From: Mycobacterium sp. 1100029.7
GTDB taxonomy: Bacteria; Actinomycetota; Actinomycetes; Mycobacteriales; Mycobacteriaceae
Direction: 5' to 3'
NCBI RefSeq assembly: GCF_001665235.1
Contig: NZ_LZSC01000033.1
Span: 1 to 54,761 of the forward strand
Length of the DNA: 54,761 nucleotides
Position 1 is the stretch's first letter. Each line of letters begins with the position of its first letter. Under the pieces are notes generated by a model. That model was not told the DNA's origin and did not search any database. It saw only the letters and a list, made by a program, of their open reading frames with translations. Below are positions 1-7,804 of this stretch, one piece after another. A program made the position numbers and the translations under genes.

Positions 1-37
1 CCGGCGGCGGCGATATCGGTATGCCCGGACACATCTA
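1..37 (+). pseudogene. possible C-terminal tail of a secreted Gly/Pro-rich protein
   Basis: In frame 3 the first 37 bases read GGGDIGMPGHI followed by a TAG stop. Short Gly/Met/Pro-rich ends of this sort are, from memory, typical of small secreted Pro-rich mycobacterial proteins. A headless relative of that type, its N-terminal part only, lies at 659-1042 on the other strand. The match is too short to be certain, and the left edge of the window prevents seeing what precedes it. It could equally be a chance frame. Confidence 0.3.
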
Positions 38-169
38 GCTCAGGTGCCTCCTGAGGTGATGCGCAGGACGGACCGGCCGGTCGGCACCGCCAACGATTTG
101 GCCGAGATTTATGCTCAGCGTGAACGTAAATCCTCGTGTTGCAGTGCTTTTCCGGCCGGTTAGTCTTCG

Positions 170-658
170 GTGGTGGCAGAAAACCCGCGGTCCTATTTGG
201 TGCTGGCATCCCAGCGCAGCGGCAGCACGCTGCTTGTGGAATCGTTGCGCGCCACCGGCGTCGCCGGTGAGCCGCAGGAGTTCTTCCAGTACCTGCCTAG
301 CACCAGTCAGGCGCCGCAGCCACGGGAGTGGTTCGCCGACGTCGAAGACGAGTCGATTCTGCAGTTGCTCGACCCCTTGGATGTCGGCAAGCCCGACCTC
401 GCGCCCGCCGAGATCTGGCGCGATTACATCCGCACCGTCGGCAGAACACCGAACGGCGTGTGGGGCGGGAAGCTGATGTGGAACCAGACGCCGCTGTTGC
501 TCAATCGCGCACGCGAGCTACCCAACCGCTCCGGTGACGGATTGCTGGCCGCCATCCGCGATGTGGTCGGCGAGGAGCCGTTGCTCATCCACATTCACCG
601 GCCCGACGTGGTGTCCCAGGCGGTGTCCTTCTGGCGGGCGGTACAGACGCGGATATGG
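170..658 (+). pseudogene. stf0: Stf0-type trehalose 2-sulfotransferase, 3' truncated
   Basis: Stf0 sulfates trehalose from PAPS in the first step towards sulfolipid-type glycolipids. The N-terminal half is intact and typical: the PAPS 5'-phosphosulfate loop ASQRSGST is at residues 13-20, followed by [25 protein letters not shown] (about 98-106) and the [20 protein letters not shown] stretch (141-160). Recognisable homology stops at Trp163-Arg164-Gly165. The frame then runs into low-complexity Arg-rich sequence that is the antisense of the neighbouring secreted-protein gene. The family is usually about 265 residues, so roughly the last 100, including the C-terminal trehalose/PAPS parts, are missing. 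The start is GTG 170, with a second GTG at 173. It is very unlikely to be functional. Confidence 0.8.
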
Positions 659-1042
659 CGCGGGCGGCGGCGCAGCGATCGGAGGCGCCGCGGGCGGCGG
701 GCTCGGCGGCAGGAACGGGCTGCCCACACACGCAGCGTCGGCGGGATTGGTCGCGCACTGGGGATCTAGCGGTCCGGTGGGAAGTGCCGGACCTGCGGGC
801 GGCGGCCCGGTCCAGTAGGGACCGCCCTGGCACACGGGTGCGGGGTTCGAAATACATCGGGGATCGTTGGGACCGTCGGGCACATCGGTGCGAAAACCGT
901 CGAGGGCGGACGCTGAATCCGCGCTACTGCCTGTCGCATGCGCCGGTGCACTTGCGCCGGTCGTTGCCAGACCGACGAGTGCGGCGGCCGCGGCCGCTGT
1001 CGTCACCGCACCACGGACGCTCAAAGCTATCCCCCGCCTCAT
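659..1042 (-). pseudogene. secreted Pro-rich protein, C-terminus lost
   Basis: ATG at 1042 is preceded by AAGGAG nine bases upstream. Residues 1-32 are a signal peptide: MRRG basic end, Ala-rich hydrophobic core, and a likely cut after APAHA. The mature part contains the repeated Asp-Pro-x-Cys pattern of small secreted mycobacterial proteins ([36 protein letters not shown]), then a Pro-rich stretch. Near 659 the reading frame passes into antisense Stf0 sequence and stops only at 518, so the native C-terminus is gone. A possible displaced tail is at 1-37. The function of the family is unknown; four cysteines suggest disulfides outside the membrane. Confidence 0.6.
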
Positions 1043-1201
1043 CCCATGCTCCTTATCCCGGAATTTGCCGCAGTGGACCCAACACTGCGTATCGGCGGAT
1101 GCCCGTTTGCCACTCACCCGAAACGCCGCCCGAAACAAATTCTTCCGGCGAACTTAACAAGCCCGCATCCGCCGAATCCGGCACCATCGGCACGCGGCCC
1201 G

Positions 1202-2797
1202 TCAGGCCCTCTCGGGTATCCGCAGGCCCAGCGAAAACAGCAGCCGCACTTCGGGATCGCCCAGTGACGTCGACAACAGCTTCTCGATCCGCCGCACCCG
1301 GTAGCGAACCGTGTTGGGATGCACTTGCAACGCTGCGGCCGCCGCGGCGATGTCGCCGAAGCTGTCCAGATAACTGCGAAGGGTGTCGAGCAGCACCGGG
1401 TCCTGCGCACGAAGCTCCCGGATTCGGGGATCGAGGAGCCGCTCGTCGGCGCCGATCAACGTGACGATCTCGTCGAGCAGGACGGTGGTCTGCGCCTCGG
1501 CCAGCGACGTCACCTGCCCGATCGAAACCGGATGCCGCTCAGCGCTGTCCAGCACCCGATCGACCTCACCGCGCGCCGCCGCGAGTCCGGCCAGGCCGGC
1601 AACGGGTGCGGCGATCGCGGCCCGCAACTCGACGCCGAGTTCGTTGCGCAACGCGCTGATGGTGCCGCGCACCCATGACGTCACCGATCGGGCCGTCGAC
1701 GTCTGGGGCAGCAGCACGTAGATCCGGCGGCCTCGCGCGGCGACCTGAGCGTCCCGTCGAAAAGCGGTGGCGCTCAACGCCATCACTTCGGTCAGCCGGC
1801 TGTGTTGGGACCCACCGGTGGTGGTGTCCCAGGCGATCACCGCGGCGCTGCCGTCGGCGGCCAGGCCCAGCTCGCGCGCGATGCCGGCCACGTCGTCCGG
1901 CTCGTCCTGGCTCAGGCCAAGGAGCTGCTGCACCCGTCGCGCGTGCGTCGACGGCCGCGCCGCCAGCCGCGACATGATGCGCGCGGCCAGCACCGCGGCA
2001 CCTCGCAGCATCTCGTCGGCGTCCTCGGCCAGCGGTTGCGACCCCTGCTGGACCCAGATGGTGCCGCCGAACTCGGATGGCCGTCGGGTTCCGGCGGCGG
2101 GTTGGTGGATCCCGATGGCCAACCGCGGGCGCAGGCCCAACTCCGGACGCTCGGCAACGCGCACCACCGCGGTGCCGGCCCGCAACGCGTCGAAGATGCC
2201 CCACTGGCCGATCCACTTCAGATGCTCGCGCGGCCCGGCCCGGCCCAGGATGGACAGCCGGCGCAGTTCGTCGGCTTCGTCGTTGGAGGCGGAGTAGGCG
2301 AGCACGTGCGACTGCGCGTTCTCGATGCTGACCATGCCGTGAATGCGGTCGGCCAACGATTGCGCCAGCCCGAACAGATCGGTGCCGGAGTCTTCCGCCG
2401 GATCGCTGCGATCGCCGTGGTGTTCCAGGACGTGATTGACCAACTGGTAGAGCCGCTCCCAGCGGGCTCGTGGTTCGACGGCGACCACCGCCGATCCCAC
2501 CGCGACCGCGCCGGACACCACCGCCTCGGCCGGTTGTTTGACAAAGATCGCGACCGGGGCGCGTTCGCGGGCCTGCTTGTCGATCCACTGCAGCGTCTCG
2601 TCGGCACCGACGCCCAGCAGAAAGAAGACGTCGGCCGAGCTCGCGGCCGCCGCCAGACCGAGCCGGACATCGTCGGAATCGATCAGCGCCGCCGAACCGA
2701 CCGGCAAGTCCAGTCCTCGCGGGGCCCCGACCAGGCTGACCAGCGTCGCATCCAACGCCAGTAGCAGCTGACCCAACCCAACCCCGGCCGCCCGCAT
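1202..2797 (-). CDS. pruC: PucR/CdaR-type activator of proline utilisation
   Basis: A 531-residue regulator, positional equivalent of Rv1186c, which is described as the proline-responsive activator PruC of pruBA. The C-terminal 60 residues are a PucR/CdaR helix-turn-helix: LRSYLDSFGDIAAAAAALQVHPNTVRYRVRRIEKL, where N-T-V-R-Y-R is the family signature of the recognition helix. The preceding 300 residues form the GGDEF-like/GAF-like sensory region of the family and lack a clear catalytic motif. The gene is divergent from rocA, and the 80-odd bases between them contain the palindrome at 2831-2846. The start is ATG 2797; a TTG at 2818 in the same frame would add seven residues, and neither has a strong ribosome binding site. 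Confidence 0.85.
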   Translation of the reverse strand: MRAAGVGLGQLLLALDATLVSLVGAPRGLDLPVGSAALIDSDDVRLGLAAAASSADVFFLLGVGADETLQWIDKQARERAPVAIFVKQPAEAVVSGAVAVGSAVVAVEPRARWERLYQLVNHVLEHHGDRSDPAEDSGTDLFGLAQSLADRIHGMVSIENAQSHVLAYSASNDEADELRRLSILGRAGPREHLKWIGQWGIFDALRAGTAVVRVAERPELGLRPRLAIGIHQPAAGTRRPSEFGGTIWVQQGSQPLAEDADEMLRGAAVLAARIMSRLAARPSTHARRVQQLLGLSQDEPDDVAGIARELGLAADGSAAVIAWDTTTGGSQHSRLTEVMALSATAFRRDAQVAARGRRIYVLLPQTSTARSVTSWVRGTISALRNELGVELRAAIAAPVAGLAGLAAARGEVDRVLDSAERHPVSIGQVTSLAEAQTTVLLDEIVTLIGADERLLDPRIRELRAQDPVLLDTLRSYLDSFGDIAAAAAALQVHPNTVRYRVRRIEKLLSTSLGDPEVRLLFSLGLRIPERA

Positions 2798-2830
2798 GTT
2801 GTCCGATTCTACTACCAAAGGGCGGATATC

Positions 2831-2846
2831 TTAGCTGATCAGCCAA
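2831..2846. promoter_or_regulatory. palindrome between pruC and rocA
   Basis: TTAGCTGATCAGCCAA is a 16-bp inverted repeat with one unpaired position per arm (TTrGCTGATCAGCyAA). It lies 34 bases from the pruC ATG and 35 bases from the rocA ATG, so it is centred in the divergent promoter. Inference: operator for the PruC activator. Confidence 0.45.
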
Positions 2847-2880
2847 CGGTCGGGCGGTGCCGGCCGAGGATCCTGGGACC

Positions 2881-4512
2881 ATGGATGCGATCACTCAGGT
2901 GCCAACACCGGCCAACGAGCCGGTCCACGACTACGCCCCGCACTCGCCCGAACGTGCCCGCCTGGCCGCCGAACTCGCCGCGCTGGCCGACCACCCGATC
3001 GACCTCCCGCACGTCATCGCCGGTAAACACCGGATGGGTGCCGGCGAGCGCATCGATATCGTCCAGCCGCACCGGCACACCGCGACGCTGGGCACCCTGA
3101 CCAACGCCGGGCCTGCCGACGCCACCGCGGCGATCGAGGCCGCGACGGCCGCCAGGCACGACTGGGCGGCGCTGCCATTCGACGAGCGGGCGGCCGTATT
3201 CCTGCGGGCCGCCGATCTGCTGGCCGGGCCGTGGCGGGAGAAGATCGCCGCCGCGACGATGCTGGGCCAGTCCAAGTCCGTCTACCAGGCCGAGATCGAC
3301 TCGCCTTGCGAGCAGATCGACTTCTGGCGGTTCAACGTGGCCTTCGCCCGTCAGATCCTGGCGCAACAGCCGATCAGCGGACCGGGGGAGTGGAACCGCA
3401 GCGAGTACCGTCCGCTGGACGGCTTCGTCTACGCGATCACACCGTTCAACTTCACCTCGATCGCGGGCAACCTGCCGAGCGCGCCCGCACTAATGGGCAA
3501 CACGGTGGTGTGGAAGCCGTCGATCACCCAGACGTTGTCGGCGTATCTGACCCTGCAGCTGCTGGAGGCCGCCGGCCTGCCCCCCGGCGTGATCAACCTG
3601 GTCGCCGGCGACGGCCTCGCCGTCTCCGACGTGGCGCTGGCCGATCCGCGGTTGGCCGGCATCCACTTCACCGGATCCACGGCGACCTTCCAGCAGCTGT
3701 GGCAGCAGGTGGGCGCCAATATCGGCCGCTACCATAGCTATCCGCGCCTGGTCGGGGAGACCGGCGGCAAAGACTTCGTCGTGGCCCACGCGTCAGCACG
3801 CCCGGAAGTGTTGTGCACGGCGCTGATTCGCGGGGCGTTCGACTACCAGGGCCAGAAGTGCTCGGCCGCGTCGCGGGCCTTCATTCCGCGGTCGGTGTGG
3901 CACCGCATGGGTGACGACTTGCTGGGAGCGACGGCCGCGCTGCGTTACGGCGACATCACCGACCTGACCAACTACGGCGGCGCGCTGATCGACCGGCGGG
4001 CTTTCGACAAGAACGTCAACGCCATCGAGCGGGCCAAGGGTGCGGCCGGTGTCACCGTCGCGGCGGGCGGCGAATACGACGACAGCGTCGGCTATTTCGT
4101 GCGCCCCACCGTGCTGCTGTCCGACGACCCGACCGACGAGGCGTTCTCCACCGAGTACTTCGGTCCGCTGCTGTCGGTGCATGTCTATCCCGACGACTCC
4201 TACGAGCACATCCTCGACGTGATCGACACCGGATCGCGCTACGCGCTGACCGGCGCTGTTATCGCCGACGACCGCCGGGCCGTGTCGCTGGCACAGGACC
4301 GGTTGCGATTCGCGGCGGGGAACTTTTACGTCAACGACAAGCCGACCGGGGCGGTGGTCGGGCGCCAGCCGTTCGGGGGGTCGCGCGGATCGGGCACCAA
4401 CGACAAGGCCGGGTCGATGCTGAACCTGCTTCGGTGGACCTCGGCCCGCACCATCAAGGAGACATTCGTACCGGCCACCCAACACGGCTATCCGCACATG
4501 GGGTCGGACTGA
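2881..4512 (+). CDS. rocA: delta-1-pyrroline-5-carboxylate dehydrogenase
   Basis: Oxidises glutamate semialdehyde (from P5C) to glutamate with NAD+, the second step of proline degradation. The 543 residues form a complete aldehyde dehydrogenase fold of the P5CDH type: TPFNFTSIAGNLPSAPALMGN (cofactor site, about 185-205), FTGSTATF (about 267-274), ETGGKDF with the general-base Glu (about 295), and FDYQGQKCSAASR with the nucleophilic Cys (about 328). The C-terminal GRQPFGGSRGSGTNDKAG is typical of this subfamily. ATG 2881 gives the family length; an upstream GTG at 2857 is in frame but would add eight atypical residues. The stop overlaps the pruB start, so the two are translationally coupled. 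Confidence 0.95.
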   Translation: MDAITQVPTPANEPVHDYAPHSPERARLAAELAALADHPIDLPHVIAGKHRMGAGERIDIVQPHRHTATLGTLTNAGPADATAAIEAATAARHDWAALPFDERAAVFLRAADLLAGPWREKIAAATMLGQSKSVYQAEIDSPCEQIDFWRFNVAFARQILAQQPISGPGEWNRSEYRPLDGFVYAITPFNFTSIAGNLPSAPALMGNTVVWKPSITQTLSAYLTLQLLEAAGLPPGVINLVAGDGLAVSDVALADPRLAGIHFTGSTATFQQLWQQVGANIGRYHSYPRLVGETGGKDFVVAHASARPEVLCTALIRGAFDYQGQKCSAASRAFIPRSVWHRMGDDLLGATAALRYGDITDLTNYGGALIDRRAFDKNVNAIERAKGAAGVTVAAGGEYDDSVGYFVRPTVLLSDDPTDEAFSTEYFGPLLSVHVYPDDSYEHILDVIDTGSRYALTGAVIADDRRAVSLAQDRLRFAAGNFYVNDKPTGAVVGRQPFGGSRGSGTNDKAGSMLNLLRWTSARTIKETFVPATQHGYPHMGSD

Positions 4513-5468
4513 TGTCCGGCGTGTTCGCCAACACGCTGCGGCCGGCGATCATGGCGGCCAGCCGCCGCGAGTCGCTGCGCCGCGCGGCCGAAGCACTGCC
4601 ACTCACCCGTAAAGTGGTGCACCGCTTCGTGCCCGGTGAGACCATCGGCTGTGCGCTGACAAGCGTTGCCGCACTGCGTTATTCGGGACGTATGGTCAGC
4701 GTCGACTATCTGGGCGAGGACGTCGCCAACACCGACGACGCCGACGCGGCCGTACGGACCTATCGGGAGCTGATCGAGAACCTCGGCCGGCTCGGCGACG
4801 ACGGTGAGATTCGGCCTTTGGAGGTCTCGGTCAAATTGTCGGCGCTGGGACAGTCGCTGGAACGCGACGGCGAGAAGATCGCACGAGAGAACGCCTGGTC
4901 GATCTGCGATGCGGCCGGGCGGGCCGGGGTCTGGGTGACGGTGGACGCCGAGAACCACACGACAACTGATGCCACGCTGTCCATCGTGCGCGATCTGCGA
5001 GCCGAGTTCCCTTGGCTCGGCACTGTTTTGCAGGCCTACCTGACGCGTACGCTGGGCGATTGTCGAGAGTTCGCGGCCTCCGGCGCCCGAATCCGGCTCT
5101 GCAAGGGCGCTTACGACGAGCCGGCATCGGTGGCCTACCGAGACGCCGCTGAGGTCACCGACTCCTATCTGGCCTGCCTGCGGGTGTTGATGACCGGCTC
5201 GGGATATCCGATGGTCGCCTCACATGATCCGGCAATCATCGAGGCGGTACCCGCGCTGGCCCGCGAATCAGGGTGCGGCACCGAGGGTTTCGAATACCAG
5301 ATGCTGTACGGCATTCGCGACGATGAGCAGCGCCGGCTTGCCGACGCCGGTAACCGGGTGCGCACGTACCTGCCGTTCGGCACGCAGTGGTACGGCTACT
5401 TCATGCGCCGCCTGGCCGAACGGCCCGCCAACCTGACGTTCTTCCTGCGGGCGCTGGCCCAGCGCTGA
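4512..5468 (+). CDS. pruB: proline dehydrogenase
   Basis: FAD-dependent monofunctional proline dehydrogenase of 318 residues; it converts proline to P5C and passes electrons to the respiratory chain. The beta/alpha-barrel landmarks are visible: VSVKLSALGQ (about 110), VTVDAENHTTTDATLSIV (about 148), VLQAYLTRT (about 178), RLCKGAYDEP with the FAD/substrate Lys-Gly-Ala-Tyr (about 198-207), ASHDP (about 240), FEYQMLYG (about 262) and YLPFGTQWYGYFMRRLAERPAN at the C-terminus. The start is ATG 4512, which overlaps the rocA TGA (TGATG). Together with rocA it makes glutamate from proline. Confidence 0.93.
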   Translation: MSGVFANTLRPAIMAASRRESLRRAAEALPLTRKVVHRFVPGETIGCALTSVAALRYSGRMVSVDYLGEDVANTDDADAAVRTYRELIENLGRLGDDGEIRPLEVSVKLSALGQSLERDGEKIARENAWSICDAAGRAGVWVTVDAENHTTTDATLSIVRDLRAEFPWLGTVLQAYLTRTLGDCREFAASGARIRLCKGAYDEPASVAYRDAAEVTDSYLACLRVLMTGSGYPMVASHDPAIIEAVPALARESGCGTEGFEYQMLYGIRDDEQRRLADAGNRVRTYLPFGTQWYGYFMRRLAERPANLTFFLRALAQR

Positions 5469-5562
5469 GTGTGCGCCGACGGCGTCGAGTGTGAGCGCAG
5501 GGCGCCGACACGCCGGCGATCACCGCCGTCAATTCACACTCGGCGCCGGGGATTCACACTCG
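5467..5562. repeat. dispersed mycobacterial repeat, copy A
   Basis: Starts at the pruB stop codon with GAGTGTGCGCCGACGGCG and ends with two CACACTCG motifs (5535-5542 and 5555-5562). The order GAGTGTG ... ACACGCCG ... CACACTCG is shared with copy B at 26888-26964, and the ends are inverted repeats. The TetR gene on the other strand takes its last codons (SVNPRRRV) and its stop from inside the element. Confidence 0.7.
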
Positions 5563-6148
5563 ACGCGGCGAAGCCGCGCACCACGTGCGCGCAGACGAAT
5601 TCGGTGACGACGTCGGGGTTGTCCATATCGCGGATCGGCGACGGCGTGCTGAACAATGAGAACAGGATGCGCGCGAACCATTCTCCGGCGGCCTCGACGT
5701 CCAGATCCTTGCGGACCTCACCGGTCAACTTCGCGGCGGACAGATAGGGCGACAGAAAGTCGACGCACTCGCGCAACAGCACGGCCGCGTCCTTGGTCAG
5801 CAGCAGGCTGATCGCATCTTCGTCAAAGTACTCCTCGGAGGCCATAACTCGTCGCGCCTGAGTCACGAAAACCGCTGCCGCACAGAGCTTGTCCTCGAGG
5901 GAACCACCGCGGTCCATCGCCATGGACATCTCACGATAGAACCACTGCGACGCGTGCTCGGCGCAGGCCTCGATGATCGCGGCCTTGTCGGAAAAGTATT
6001 CGTAGATCGTGCTGCGGGACACCCCAGCCCGCTTGGCGATGTCGACGATCGTCGCCTTCTGCAGACCCTGTTTGCCGAAGCAAGAGAACGCGGACTCGAC
6101 GATGAGCTCGCGCGTATCGGCCGCCTGCGTCAACTCCGAAGCCGTCAT
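5534..6148 (-). CDS. TetR-family repressor of the igr-like operon
   Basis: 204 residues. Residues 12-58 are a TetR DNA-binding domain: TRELIVESAFSCFGKQG, then IVDIAKRAGVSRSTIYEYFSDKAAII, with the classic G-V-S-x-x-x-I-Y-x-Y-F recognition helix. The remainder is an all-helical ligand-binding domain with no recognisable ligand signature. The ATG at 6148 follows GGGAGGG at proper spacing. It is the last gene of the minus-strand catabolic run, 22 bases after the aldolase gene, so it probably controls that operon in response to an acyl-CoA or steroid-like intermediate. The C-terminal end is encoded by the dispersed repeat, so it may be altered relative to orthologs. Confidence 0.88.
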   Translation of the reverse strand: MTASELTQAADTRELIVESAFSCFGKQGLQKATIVDIAKRAGVSRSTIYEYFSDKAAIIEACAEHASQWFYREMSMAMDRGGSLEDKLCAAAVFVTQARRVMASEEYFDEDAISLLLTKDAAVLLRECVDFLSPYLSAAKLTGEVRKDLDVEAAGEWFARILFSLFSTPSPIRDMDNPDVVTEFVCAHVVRGFAASSVNPRRRV

Positions 6149-6170
6149 GGTGCCCTCCCCTCTAGGACGC

Positions 6171-7337
6171 TTACCCGGCCGGCGCGAGGATCAGCCCGCT
6201 GGTGGGCACTCCGGTGCCGGAGGTGACCAACACGTGTTCGACGTTGTCGACCTGGTTGTAGGACGTGCCGCGGATTTGGCGCACCCCCTCGGTGATGCCG
6301 TTCATGCCGTGGATGTAGGCCTCGCCCAGCAGACCGCCGTTGGTGTTGATCGGGAATTCCCCACCCAGCGACAGCCTTTCGACGGTCGCGAAGTCCTTGG
6401 CCTCACCGCGTCCGCAGAACCCCAGCTCCTCGAGCTGGGTGAACACGAACGGCGTGAAATGGTCGTAGATGAAGGCGGTTTGGATGTCTTGCGGCTTGAG
6501 GCCCGAGTCACGCCAGAGCCGGTCGCCGACCACGCCCATCTCCGGGAGGCCGGTGATGTCGTCGCGGTAGTAGCTGGTCATCATCTCGCCGTTGGCGGCC
6601 GCGCCCTGGGCGGCGGCGGTGATGATCGCCGGCGGCTGCCTCAAATCGCGAGCGCGTTCGGCACTGGTCACCACCAGCGCGACGCCGCCGTCGCTTTCCT
6701 GACAGCAATCCAGCAGCCGCAGCACCGGTTCGACGATCCAGCGCGACTTCTGGTGATCGTCCAGCGTGATCGGCCGCTGGTAGAACCAGGCGTCGGGGTT
6801 GGTGGCGGCGTGCTTGCGGTCGACGACGGCGATGCGGCCGAAGTCGGAGTTGGTGACACCGTAGGTCGACATGTAGCGCTGTGCGTGCATCGCGACCCAG
6901 GCTGCGGGAGTGAGCAATCCGAAGGGCGCGTAGTGCGCCATGAACAGCGGAGTCTCGGTCATGCTGCGGCCGCTGCCACCGAACCGGAACCCAGAACGTT
7001 CGTTGAAGGCTCGCCAGCACACCACCACGTCGGCGACGCCGGTCGCGACGGCCATGGCCGCGTGCACCACGGTGCCGGCTGCCGCACCACCGCCGTGATG
7101 GACCCGCGAAAAGAAGTTCAGGTCGCCGATGCCGACATTGCGGGCGATGTCGATCTCGTCGCTGGAATCCATGGTGAAGGTGACCATGCCGTCGACGTCG
7201 GCGGGTGACAGGCCCGCGTCGTCGAGCGCGGCGCTGACTGCCTCGCACGCCAGTTGCAGTTCGCTGCGGCCGGATTCCTTGGAGAACTCGGTCTGGCCGA
7301 TCCCGACGATCGCACAACTACCGGGCAGGCGACTCAT
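6171..7337 (-). CDS. Ltp2-like thiolase-fold retro-aldolase
   Basis: 388 residues, thiolase superfamily of the lipid-transfer/SCP-x type, close in size and motifs to Ltp2 (Rv3540c), the aldolase that cleaves the 17-hydroxy C22 side-chain CoA thioester in cholesterol breakdown. The N-terminus CAIVGIGQTEFSKESGRSE is characteristic. Where thiolases carry the nucleophilic Cys there is VHHGGGAAAG without Cys, which argues against thiolysis. Candidate active-site residues by comparison with Ltp2 are Tyr in TSYYRDD, His in IYDHFTPF and Tyr in LLGEAYIHG. Ltp2 needs the DUF35 part of ChsH2 as partner, and a free DUF35 protein is encoded two genes upstream (8920-9330). Its ATG overlaps the stop of the preceding MaoC gene. 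Confidence 0.85.
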   Translation of the reverse strand: MSRLPGSCAIVGIGQTEFSKESGRSELQLACEAVSAALDDAGLSPADVDGMVTFTMDSSDEIDIARNVGIGDLNFFSRVHHGGGAAAGTVVHAAMAVATGVADVVVCWRAFNERSGFRFGGSGRSMTETPLFMAHYAPFGLLTPAAWVAMHAQRYMSTYGVTNSDFGRIAVVDRKHAATNPDAWFYQRPITLDDHQKSRWIVEPVLRLLDCCQESDGGVALVVTSAERARDLRQPPAIITAAAQGAAANGEMMTSYYRDDITGLPEMGVVGDRLWRDSGLKPQDIQTAFIYDHFTPFVFTQLEELGFCGRGEAKDFATVERLSLGGEFPINTNGGLLGEAYIHGMNGITEGVRQIRGTSYNQVDNVEHVLVTSGTGVPTSGLILAPAG

Positions 7338-7804
7338 GCGCCCGCACCGTCGAGGAGGCTGAGAATCGCCGTGCCCGAGACGTGGTCGCCAAGGCTGTTG
7401 GAGCCCTTGAAGGTGATCTCGACGAAATTCTCAGCCGGCGACGCCTCGTCGTCAGCGCCTTCGGTCTTGCCGGTCACGCTGCCGGTGAAGCGCAGCGGAT
7501 CGTCGGGAAAACACGGGACGCCCAGGCGAATCGACAGATTCTTGACCATCGCCTCCGGGCCGGCCCAATCGGTGAGGAAACGCACGCAATACCCGTTGGT
7601 GGTCAGGATGTTCATGAACAGGTTGGGTGAACCCTGCTTGTTGGCGTAGTCGCGGTCGTGGTGTACCGGCATGAAGTCACGCGAGGCGATCGCCCCGGCC
7701 ACGATCATCGTTGTGGTGACCGGGATTTCGAGCGCGGCGACCTCATCGCCGACATTGATGTCCGCCCACTTGACCGTGGTGGTGCGGTTTGCGGTCGTCG
7801 TCAT
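7334..7804 (-). CDS. MaoC-like enoyl-CoA hydratase, ChsH1-type catalytic subunit
   Basis: 156 residues forming one hot-dog domain. The segment IASRDFMPVHHDRDYA carries Asp43 and His48, the same Asp-x4-His spacing as the catalytic pair of ChsH1 (Rv3541c). FMNILTTNGYCVRFLTDW follows, as in the family. It should add water to an alpha,beta-unsaturated side-chain CoA ester, presumably as a heteromer with the MaoC protein at 9327-9878. Start and stop overlap neighbouring genes as ATGA on both sides, so translation is coupled to the upstream dehydrogenase and downstream aldolase. The activity is inferred, and the substrate is unknown. Confidence 0.85.
   Translation of the reverse strand: MTTTANRTTTVKWADINVGDEVAALEIPVTTTMIVAGAIASRDFMPVHHDRDYANKQGSPNLFMNILTTNGYCVRFLTDWAGPEAMVKNLSIRLGVPCFPDDPLRFTGSVTGKTEGADDEASPAENFVEITFKGSNSLGDHVSGTAILSLLDGAGA

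Noticed and set aside
6171..7337. Degradative acetyl-CoA acetyltransferase (thiolase)
   Set aside because: The thiolase nucleophilic Cys is absent and the operon partners point to an Ltp2-type retro-aldolase.
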